DNA from: Actinophytocola sp050699935
GTDB taxonomy: Bacteria > Actinomycetota > Actinomycetes > Mycobacteriales > Pseudonocardiaceae
Assembly (NCBI RefSeq): GCF_050699935.1
Contig: NZ_JBOHGB010000013.1
Coordinates: 1-64,000, forward strand
Direction of reading: 5' to 3'
DNA length: 64,000 bases
This document shows, in pieces, positions 58,101 to 64,000 of the stretch; the stretch's first letter is position 1, and each line of letters starts with the position of its first letter. A program made the translations under genes and the position numbers. A model generated the notes under the pieces. The model was given only the letters and a program-made list of their open reading frames with translations, was not told the DNA's origin and ran no database searches.

Positions 58101-60309
58101 CCTGGCCGACGTGGACCTTCGACATGTCCGGATCGCGCTCGACGCGGGCCGGGCGTTCGACACACTCCTGGCGCTCAACGACGTCGCCTTCGCGACGGTC
58201 CGTGCGCTCGCGGCGTCGTTGAGCGCGGGTGGCAGCGTCGGTGTACTCGTCACCGACGGCTTCGCCGGTGCGGTGCCCCGGCCCGTGACAGGTCTCTACT
58301 CCGGACTCGTGCGAAGCCTGGAACGGGAGTTGCCGGACTGCCTGGCGTTCGCCGTGGTGACCGACTCGGCCGAGATGTCGGCCGAGCTGGCCGAACTGGG
58401 AGCCGAGAGTGGCCGGCACCGGCACCTGCCGGTTGCCTACTTGCGCGGTGGCGCGCGGTACGAGCTGATCCCGCGTCCGCTGGCGCCGCCCGATCCCTCC
58501 GCACCCGTCGGTGTCGATCCCGAACCGGTACTGCTGGCCACCGGAGGTGCGCGCGGGATCACTGCTCGCCTCGTGCGAGAACTGCTCGCGGGCGCGGCCC
58601 CACGCGGCGTCTGGTTGGTCGGCACCGCGCCAGAGCCCGACCTGGACACGCCCGCCGAACTACCGGACAAGCCGGAAGCCCTGCGCGAGTTGCTGGCCCG
58701 TCACCCCGGCGAGAGTCTGGCCGCGCTGAACCAGCGGTACGAGGACGCGGTACGTGCGGCCGAACGGACGACGACGATGCTCGAGTTGCGGCGGCGATTC
58801 GGCCCTGATCGCGTCCACTACCGTCGCTGCGACGTGCGGGACGCGGCCGCGGTGCACGCCGTCGTGGACGAGATTCTGCGGGTGGACGACCGAATCGACG
58901 TCGTCGTGCACGGCGCCGGTCTGGTCCGCAGCGCAGCGCTCACCCGCAAGAGTCTCGCCGACTACCGGCTCGTTCGTGACGTGAAGGTGCTGGGGGACCG
59001 CAACCTGCGCGCCGCGCTGGCCACCCGACCGCCTGCGCTCTGGTGCGGGCTCAGCTCCGTCGGCGCCTTCATCGGGATGCGGGGTGAGGTGGACTACCAG
59101 GCGGCCAACGAGTACCTGATGCTGACCGCCGCGGCCGCGCGCGCCGATGGCCGAGACGAACTCGCGCTCGTCTCCGGGCTGTGGGTGGAGTCCGGGATGG
59201 CGTCTGGCTACGCGACCGGGTCGCCGTTCACCAGCGGGCTGGCCGACTTCACGCGGCTGACCGACGAGCAGGGGGCGCAGTTCTTCCGGGCCGAGCTCGC
59301 GGGCCGGACTGCTCTCGACGGGCCGGCATTGGCCTGCGCATGGCTGGGCGAGACGGAATGGCGGACCCTGCACCGCAACGCTCCCGGCCTACGGGACCGG
59401 GCGGGCGAGTCCACACCCCACCGGCCACCGGTGTTTCTCACCGTTCCGCCCCGCCACGACGGCGACGAACGAGCCTGGCTCTGCCGACTGGACCTGGACG
59501 AGCATCCATGGCTCCTGGATCACCTGGTGGACGACCGGCCGACCGTGCCGGCGGCCGTGATGCTGCAAATCGCAGCGGAGGCCGCCGTGGCCCTGGCGCC
59601 GGGGCTGCTCCCGGTCCGCTTCACGGACATGGTGTTGTCGTCGTTCATCCGTGCGCTCCGTTCCCACTGGCCCCGCAGCGTCGCGGTGGTCGCGACCCGG
59701 GTCGGGGATGCGGTGCACGTGCGACTGAGCAGCCCGCCGGCTGGACCGGTGCCGTCCCGGGAGCACGCGCGGATGACCGTGAGGCTCGCACCCGCGCCCG
59801 ACGCCGTTGCCCCGGTTGGCGATCCACGTCCGACGGGCGTAGCGGTGCGAGACGTCTACCAACTCGACGGCTCGTTGCGGCTGCGCGGCGTTTTCGCGGG
59901 CCTGCACGATGTCCGACTGCACGATGAAGGTGGCTCCGCACTGTTCACACTTCCCGCCGATGGTGGCCGTTTCGACGAATTCATGGTGCCGAGCGTGACC
60001 ATTGATGCGCTACTGCGCACATCGGTGCTCGACGGCGGGAACGACGGAAAGATCACACTGAAAGTGCCGACCGAGCTTCGCGCGGTCGAGATCCACCTGG
60101 CGGGAAACGATCGGGAATGGGGAAGTCGGAGTACGGCGCCAATCGTGTTGCGACACCATCCCGGCGCTGAAGGTGAAACCGGAAGCTGTGTGGCGACCGC
60201 GTCGGACGGCACGATGCTGATCCGAATCGACGGTATTTCGTCCGTTGCCCGGGAAACCTATGACGTCGCATCCGCGGCATGGCTGACAACGATGGCGGCG
60301 TCGTCATGA
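55129..60309 (+). CDS. PUFA-synthase-like iterative PKS: KS-CLF-KR-DH
   Basis: A 1,726-residue protein. Residues 1-175 are a degenerate SDR-like region ending in VRGQCLVVDASL. The ketosynthase (about 185-600) has DTACSSSLY (Cys360), HATGTPAGD and NKSVVGHPGWAAG. A second KS-fold domain (about 625-880) has FDAGLDSFN where the cysteine should be, with Leu794 in its place, so it is a chain-length-factor-like partner. A ketoreductase follows (LLATGGARGITARLV at 1135, catalytic VDYQAANEY Tyr1323). A hotdog dehydratase comes last (HPWLLDHLVDDRPTVP, from 1459). There is no AT, ACP, ER or PPTase. With the separate AT-ACP it would build a polyene-like chain iteratively. The single-chain KS-CLF-KR-DH order is unusual. 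Confidence 0.9.
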   Translation: MSEDTLAVVGIAGSLATSVADALAAVGKQVLRASPGEEIQAGVTSVHVADPVGYPLPEIHRHLVGRPDIPAVIVADTRTEAPGDWPPHGGPAVLRAAVERLSEAIRLNAVAVIGPQDRAVSDAVGAAVAFLTSASATPVRGQCLVVDASLAAPTPVDRVLDRVPAGEHRNIAERSTVDERADPDAVVVVGMGLALPHASSPEDLWQLLHSERTVFGEPQGRIDIDNVWSPDPTDPDRTYSRVSGFMPADDAPPSDDFAVMWLRHSITQAMAPVRTGESDRHLFAVGLTADGSQHLEQSLVVRQVRRLLGETDPGATRDLLRELYPLATDDPERMLPYRIARRAAADLPADTEIVVLDTACSSSLYSIDIGARALRAGEADVAVCGGAFVVGIQNLVLFSKLRGLSRSGVVRPLDSGADGVLFTDGAAVLVLKTAARASADGDTVLGYVAGFGGSSDGRGKAIYAPNPVGQRLALHRAWEAAGIGPADIDWLIAHATGTPAGDRTELSVLLERAESGRAWTVSSNKSVVGHPGWAAGAVSAIHALLALRHGVIPAQRHFTQLPGGLDDSALSVPTRDVAWPAGERARIVGVSAMGFGGTNGHLLLTDISPVPPARTEPAVPPGTDPVVVAGWAAHLPDDPDHEQVRRWLRGGPAEWSARFGADYSVPAPMDLRLAPSAIAAMDRSQVIAVRCADDLAGDWFGDSDVAVRSGVFVGHSGPTTAAVLHDTRAYLDDLAARAEGRIERFAERVATPVRHATPAATEDSYPGLMPNIIPARVAQRLNLNGPNMAFDAGLDSFNSALVTAARSLRDDEIDVAFVIGVAAAAAQVAPRDGREPAEGALGVVLTRRSTARELPLTELAVVEVDRSRARPVKRRAGGDRVHHGAEGAVELLRTLHGEPGRTVLHTQEDNHTASVVVTVPDPAGDATGGDLRDQLERHVLELVPTPALPARAALPAIPADCVVVTDDPTAFGTQTGLVLGPDTDPSDIEHILADVDLRHVRIALDAGRAFDTLLALNDVAFATVRALAASLSAGGSVGVLVTDGFAGAVPRPVTGLYSGLVRSLERELPDCLAFAVVTDSAEMSAELAELGAESGRHRHLPVAYLRGGARYELIPRPLAPPDPSAPVGVDPEPVLLATGGARGITARLVRELLAGAAPRGVWLVGTAPEPDLDTPAELPDKPEALRELLARHPGESLAALNQRYEDAVRAAERTTTMLELRRRFGPDRVHYRRCDVRDAAAVHAVVDEILRVDDRIDVVVHGAGLVRSAALTRKSLADYRLVRDVKVLGDRNLRAALATRPPALWCGLSSVGAFIGMRGEVDYQAANEYLMLTAAAARADGRDELALVSGLWVESGMASGYATGSPFTSGLADFTRLTDEQGAQFFRAELAGRTALDGPALACAWLGETEWRTLHRNAPGLRDRAGESTPHRPPVFLTVPPRHDGDERAWLCRLDLDEHPWLLDHLVDDRPTVPAAVMLQIAAEAAVALAPGLLPVRFTDMVLSSFIRALRSHWPRSVAVVATRVGDAVHVRLSSPPAGPVPSREHARMTVRLAPAPDAVAPVGDPRPTGVAVRDVYQLDGSLRLRGVFAGLHDVRLHDEGGSALFTLPADGGRFDEFMVPSVTIDALLRTSVLDGGNDGKITLKVPTELRAVEIHLAGNDREWGSRSTAPIVLRHHPGAEGETGSCVATASDGTMLIRIDGISSVARETYDVASAAWLTTMAASS

Positions 60310-61913
60310 CACCGTCGCGAAATAGGGAGCAACGCATGGCGACCGAAGCCGCCCCTGGATCCTCGTTGGACGAGGCCACGTCGACGGCCCGGAGGTCCGT
60401 GCGTTGGTGGACGCTCGGCGTGGCGTGCGTCGCGACCTTCATGCTGATGCTCGACGTGACAGTGGTCAACGTCGCGCTCCCGGACATCCGCGTGGACCTG
60501 CGCGCCAACCTCTCCGCCCAGCAATGGGTGATCGACGCGTACACCCTCGCCCTCGCCGCGTTCCTGCTGACCGGCGGCTCGCTGGCGGACCGACTCGGCC
60601 GGAAGCGCGTGTTCAGTGCCGGGCTCGTGATCTTCACCATCGCGTCCGTGGTCGCCGGTGCGGCACAGGGCATGGTCATGCTCAACGTCGCACGCGGCGT
60701 CCAGGGCATCGGTGCGGCCGTGCTGTTCGCCGTGGCGCCGGCGTTGATCGCGCAGGAGTTCACCGGCAAGGAACGCGGGCAGGCGTTCGGCATCTTCGGT
60801 GCGGTCACCGGCCTCGCGCTGGCGTTCGGACCGGCGCTCGGTGGTCTGCTGACCGAGGCCGACTGGCGCTGGATCTTCCTGGTCAACCTTCCGGTCGGCG
60901 TGGTGCTCCTGGTGCTCAGCATGTCGCGACTGCGGGAGATGCGGCCGGGTGCCTCGGCGGGCGTGGACTGGCCCGGTCTGGCTGTGTTCAGCGCGGCCTT
61001 GGTCCTGCTCGTCCTCGGGTTCCTCCGTGGCGGGACGTTCGGCTGGACCAGCACCGCGGTGCTGTCCATGCTCGTCGCCGGCGGGCTGCTGCTCGTGGTC
61101 TTCGCCATCATCGAGGCCCGGCGCCGTGACGCGGCCATGCTCGATCTGAGCCTGTTCCGGAACCGGACGTTCGTCGGCCTGTCGGCGGCGACCTTCCTGT
61201 CCAACGCCACCAGCCTCGCCGCGATCTTCTTGGAGGTCTCCTACCTCCAGAACGTGCTCGGCTACTCGGCGCTCGAGGCGGGGTTGCGGCTGCTGCCGCT
61301 GACGCTCGTGCTGTTCGTGGTCGCCGCGGCGACCGGCGGAGTCGTGACCCGGTTCCCACCCGGCATGTTGCTGGGCACGTCCATCCTGTTCATCGCCGTC
61401 GGCATGGGCCTGATCGCGACGGTTTCCCCGGACGACTCGTGGCTCGCCCTGCTGCCGAGCATGATCGTGATGGGCATCGGGATGGGCATGTTCAACCCAC
61501 CCCGGTCCACGGTGACCGTCGGCGTCGTGGAACCCGCGAAGGCCGGCATGGCCACGGGTATCGGCGAGACCTTCCAGCAGGTCGGTGTGGCGTTCGGCGT
61601 CGCGGCCTTCGGTGCCCTGTTCCAGTCCAGGGTGGTGACCAACGTCGATGCCTCTCCGCTCGCGGCCGACCTGGCCGGTCCCGGAGACAGCCGGGAAGTC
61701 GGCCACGCGATCGCGTCCGGGGCCGGCAACGAACTGCCCGCCGGAGCGTTCCCGGACACCAGCGGGCAGGTCGCCGACGCTGCTCGCGCCGTGTTCGTGG
61801 ATTCGTTCGGCTCCGTTATGCTGGTTTGTGCCGTTGTCTGCGCGGTGGGCGCGTTGATCGCCTACGGTCTGATTCGCAGAGCTGACCTCCACGAGTCGGC
61901 GTTGAGCGAGTGA
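60306..61913 (+). CDS. MFS drug:H+ antiporter-type exporter (14 TMS)
   Basis: About 535 residues from ATG 60306 (ATGA overlap with the PKS stop); ATG 60336, with GGGAG six bases upstream, may be the true start. The DHA2 (EmrB/QacA) signatures are present: FMLMLDVTVVNVALPDI, SLADRLGRKRVF, and GRKR-type loops with about 14 hydrophobic segments. Position at the end of the biosynthetic operon makes it the likely exporter or self-resistance pump for the product. Confidence 0.9.
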   Translation: MTPSRNREQRMATEAAPGSSLDEATSTARRSVRWWTLGVACVATFMLMLDVTVVNVALPDIRVDLRANLSAQQWVIDAYTLALAAFLLTGGSLADRLGRKRVFSAGLVIFTIASVVAGAAQGMVMLNVARGVQGIGAAVLFAVAPALIAQEFTGKERGQAFGIFGAVTGLALAFGPALGGLLTEADWRWIFLVNLPVGVVLLVLSMSRLREMRPGASAGVDWPGLAVFSAALVLLVLGFLRGGTFGWTSTAVLSMLVAGGLLLVVFAIIEARRRDAAMLDLSLFRNRTFVGLSAATFLSNATSLAAIFLEVSYLQNVLGYSALEAGLRLLPLTLVLFVVAAATGGVVTRFPPGMLLGTSILFIAVGMGLIATVSPDDSWLALLPSMIVMGIGMGMFNPPRSTVTVGVVEPAKAGMATGIGETFQQVGVAFGVAAFGALFQSRVVTNVDASPLAADLAGPGDSREVGHAIASGAGNELPAGAFPDTSGQVADAARAVFVDSFGSVMLVCAVVCAVGALIAYGLIRRADLHESALSE

Positions 61914-61964
61914 TGCGGTTTCCAGGGTTTTTATTCACGTTGACGAGCCGGACGATTGTCGGCG

Positions 61965-62531
61965 GTGAGGAGTGACCACCTTTTGGACATCCTGATGATT
62001 TCTGGGAGTCTGCGAGCTTCCTCGAACAACTCGGCGTTGCTGCGTACGGCTCGAACACTCATGCCGGACGGGTTCCACGGCGTCCATTACGACGGTATGG
62101 CCGAGTTGCCTCATTTCAATCCGGACGATGATCTCGATCCGTTGCCTGCCTCCGTCGTCGATCTGCGCACTCGCATCACCGAATCCGCGGCTCTGCTCAT
62201 CTGTACACCCGAGTACGCCGGCGCCTTGCCCGGATCGTTCAAGAACCTGCTGGACTGGACCGTCGGCGGCATCGAGATCGGGGACAAGCCGACCGCCTGG
62301 ATCAACGTGTCGGCCAACTCGACCAAAGCGGCCAATGCATACGCCTCGTTGCGGTTGGTGCTCCGATACACCGGCGCGACGATCGTCGACAAGGCGTGCG
62401 TCCACTTGCCTGTGGTGCCGTCCATGGTGGACGCGCGGGGACTGATCGACGACGACTGGGTCCGCGACGGAGTCGCACGATCCCTGGCTGCGCTCGTGGC
62501 GCACGTGGCGAGTGCCGCGACGATCGGGTGA
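61965..62531 (+). CDS. NAD(P)H-dependent FMN reductase
   Basis: About 188 residues if the GTG at 61965 is used; TTG 61983 with GAGGAG ten bases upstream is also possible. The flavodoxin-like signature ILMISGSLRASSNN binds the FMN phosphate, and LLICTPEYAGALPGSFKNLL is the second flavin loop. It would make reduced FMN. The inserted luciferase-like monooxygenase of the NRPS needs reduced FMN, so the two probably work together. It follows the exporter by about 50 bp and ends the plus-strand arm of the cluster. Confidence 0.88.
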   Translation: MRSDHLLDILMISGSLRASSNNSALLRTARTLMPDGFHGVHYDGMAELPHFNPDDDLDPLPASVVDLRTRITESAALLICTPEYAGALPGSFKNLLDWTVGGIEIGDKPTAWINVSANSTKAANAYASLRLVLRYTGATIVDKACVHLPVVPSMVDARGLIDDDWVRDGVARSLAALVAHVASAATIG

Positions 62532-62585
62532 CGGCGCGTGTCAATCCATGGACGCACCACGCGATCGACCGGAACATGCGGGCGT

Positions 62586-62670
62586 CGACCCACGATTAGC
62601 GGTGGGTCGGCGCGTCGACGAGTGTTGTCGCGGGGCGGAGTGGGGGGAGGTTCTCCGCGCCCGCGACAAC
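62586..62670. terminator. Two hairpins between convergent genes
   Basis: CGACCCAC/GTGGGTCG (62586-62609) is a perfect 8-bp stem. GTTGTCGCGGG-GCGGAG pairs with CTCCGC-G-CCCGCGACAAC (62624-62670) in a 17-bp stem with one bulge. They lie between the convergent FMN reductase and methyltransferase genes and can stop transcription from both sides. Confidence 0.75.
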
Positions 62671-62686
62671 CAAGGACCCTTCTGCG

Positions 62687-63424
62687 TCACTGGCAGTTCG
62701 GGTCGTCACAGCCGGCGTCAGTGGACGCCGGGACCTTCTGCAGAGCCGCTGTGCCCGCACTTGCGCCGTTCTTGGGTCGGACTGCCCTGCCGATCGCCAT
62801 CGCTTCGATGAACTCCCAGGCACCCGGCATCTTGGTCTCCTGGAGGTCCGCGATCTCCAGTGAAGATGCTCGCAGCGTTTGGAGAGTGGGCCGGTTGCAG
62901 TGGCACTCGTTGCCGAACCAGTACCAGCCCTTCTGGATGATGTCCTGCTTGCGTGCCACACGAGGGTCGTTGTTACGCACATGTTCGAGGAAGAGGTACT
63001 GGCCGCCCGGCTTGAGTACGCGCTCGATCTCCCTGAGCACGACATCGGGATCGGGAACGGTGCACAGGATCATCGCCGCGGCCACCGTGTCGAAGCTGGC
63101 GTCGGGGAAGGGCAGCTTCTCCGCTCCCGCGACCGTCAACTGGACCGGCTTGGGATGGTCGCGGACCTTCTCCTCCAGCTTGACGACCATGTGCGGGTAG
63201 GGCTCGGTCAGAATGAGCTCCGTGATCGCGTCCGGGTAGTGCGGCAGGTTCAGACCGGTGCCGGTGCCGAGCTCGACAGTGCGGCCGTACGCCGGCCTCA
63301 GCATTTCCGCTCGCTTCTCGGACAGACCGTACTTCTCTACCTTCGCCAGGAACCTGTCGTACATTCCCGCGAAGACGTACTTGCCCCAAGTGGCGTTGTA
63401 CGCCTTCTTCAGTAGATTCGCCAT
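62687..63424 (-). CDS. Class I SAM-dependent methyltransferase
   Basis: A 245-residue protein from ATG 63424 with GGGAG seven bases upstream. SAM-binding motif I is VELGTGTGLNLPHYP, motif post-I LTEPYPHM, then LPFPDASFDTVAAAMILCTV and LKPGGQYLFLEHVR, as in UbiE/Coq5-like and phospholipid N-methyltransferase-like proteins. It has a cysteine-bearing C-terminus (CDDPNC). It is convergent with the main operon but is preceded by a near-identical copy of the NRPS promoter, so it probably belongs to the same pathway as a tailoring or resistance enzyme. Confidence 0.88.
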   Translation of the reverse strand: MANLLKKAYNATWGKYVFAGMYDRFLAKVEKYGLSEKRAEMLRPAYGRTVELGTGTGLNLPHYPDAITELILTEPYPHMVVKLEEKVRDHPKPVQLTVAGAEKLPFPDASFDTVAAAMILCTVPDPDVVLREIERVLKPGGQYLFLEHVRNNDPRVARKQDIIQKGWYWFGNECHCNRPTLQTLRASSLEIADLQETKMPGAWEFIEAMAIGRAVRPKNGASAGTAALQKVPASTDAGCDDPNCQ

Positions 63425-63628
63425 GCTGTTCTCCCAGTAAGACGGACTGCCTGGTATGTCCAACTTCCCCGGCGGGTATCACGTGGCTGCGGGGTTGGAT
63501 GCGAAGGTTGTCGCGCCGCCGTTCGGCTCATCGAAGTCGTCTGATCGGTGTCATCCTTTCGGCTTGGCGCGTCGTATCTCCAGTTGGTGCGCGTGAGCGT
63601 CTTCTCTCGGGTGTCGCAACCGATGGAG

Positions 63629-63659
63629 AGTGTTCTCGTTGAAGCAGACTTCAAGTCAA
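63629..63659 (-). promoter_or_regulatory. MerR-like promoter of the methyltransferase gene
   Basis: On the minus strand TTGACT (63659-63654) and AACACT (63634-63629) are 19 bp apart, with TTGAAGTCTGCTTCAA between. It is identical to the NRPS promoter at 28 of 31 positions. The predicted leader to the methyltransferase ATG is about 200 bases, longer than the 90 bases before the NRPS. Confidence 0.7.
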
Positions 63660-63885
63660 CCCTGAAGATTGACGATTTGACACCGAATGCAGCCGGTCGA
63701 CCGCGTGCGCTGCCCGTTTGTGCAGGCGACGAAATTTCGTTGGGTCGTGAACCAGATGATCCAACTGTCCGAAATGACCAAGTTTCTGGTGGCGTATGTC
63801 CGGAGGATCGCGGTGTTGTGTTGTCATTCAACTGGAGCAATCCATGTACGCTCCGGAGTCGCGGCGGGTGGAATCAACGCGGACG
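63660..63885. other. Stretch of lower GC without a supported gene
   Basis: The base composition falls noticeably here compared with the flanking genes. Reading frames are short and have no protein-like pattern. It separates the methyltransferase promoter from a possible gene at the right edge. Confidence 0.35.
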
Positions 63886-64000
63886 CTATTCCATCTCAGT
63901 GGTTTTGTTGCGACTCGATTGCGTCGACCCCTCACGCGCCATAATGTCGATCACCTGCTGACGGGGGTATCGCAGGTCCAAGCATTCTGGTGTATGGCAG
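63886..64000 (-). CDS. Possible C-terminal end of a gene entering from the right edge
   Basis: A minus-strand frame runs from the window edge to TAG at 63886-63888, giving 37 codons that include CLDLRYPRQQVIDIMAREGS and a polar tail. The sequence looks like the end of a soluble protein but is too short for a family call. Low confidence. Confidence 0.3.
   Translation of the reverse strand, partial: CHTPECLDLRYPRQQVIDIMAREGSTQSSRNKTTEME

Overview
The window is high-GC DNA with frequent GTG starts and 4-base start/stop overlaps (ATGA, GTGA). It carries SARP and NB-ARC/TPR regulators, type VII secretion (T7SS) substrate genes, Liv-type transporters and an NRPS/PKS cluster. This points to a filamentous actinomycete, probably of the Pseudonocardiales or a related order. 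That placement is inference from gene content; no rRNA or housekeeping gene is present.

Layout. 0-4 kb: the edge of a membrane-protein gene, a sulfotransferase-like gene and a first T7SS-substrate module with a frameshift. 4-8.2 kb: a TctC-TctB-TctA tripartite carboxylate transporter operon ending in a CapA-type phosphoesterase. 8.4-11 kb: two membrane proteins of unknown role. 11-19.4 kb: an accessory block. It holds a divergent Bell-like effector/NLR pair sharing an amyloid-signalling motif, a RiPP-like ThiF gene with two tiny upstream ORFs, a large SARP-STAND regulator, a 36-codon ORF, and a TPR/IS256 scar. 19.5-24.8 kb: a Liv ABC transporter operon with a fused LivM-LivG and a terminal ubiX-like gene. 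25-35 kb: an F420-type LLM oxidoreductase, then a long operon (UbiD, acyl-CoA ligase, PaaA/D/B/C-like oxygenase parts, a separate PaaD zinc ribbon, a CrtC-like protein, a phosphotransferase, a small protein) facing a PadR regulator. Together with UbiX and the Liv system this reads as an uptake-and-degradation module for an aromatic acid through CoA thioesters.

35-40 kb: a WD40 remnant, a second T7SS-substrate operon (EspC-like, repetitive substrate, LpqN-like, small protein), and a decayed zone with an ATPase remnant, the 3' half of a tRNA-Gly gene and a Piwi/Argonaute-like remnant. This zone looks like the scar of an integrated defence island. 40.1-42.7 kb: a P1B metal ATPase behind a MerR-type promoter, closed by a strong hairpin terminator.

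42.7-63.7 kb: a compact biosynthetic cluster. A 2,701-residue NRPS (C-A-PCP-C-A) has a luciferase-like monooxygenase inserted in its second A domain and a methyltransferase after A8. The A domain is completed by the next gene, which also carries a PCP and a terminal reductase. A P450, an AT-ACP protein, a PUFA-synthase-like KS-CLF-KR-DH protein, an MFS exporter, an FMN reductase and a convergent methyltransferase follow. The pocket residues read as serine for A1 and glycine for A2. Nearly identical 31-bp MerR-like promoters stand before the NRPS operon and before the methyltransferase, so both arms are probably one regulon. The expected product is a polyketide-acyl Ser-Gly-derived small molecule; I do not recognise the cluster as a known pathway.
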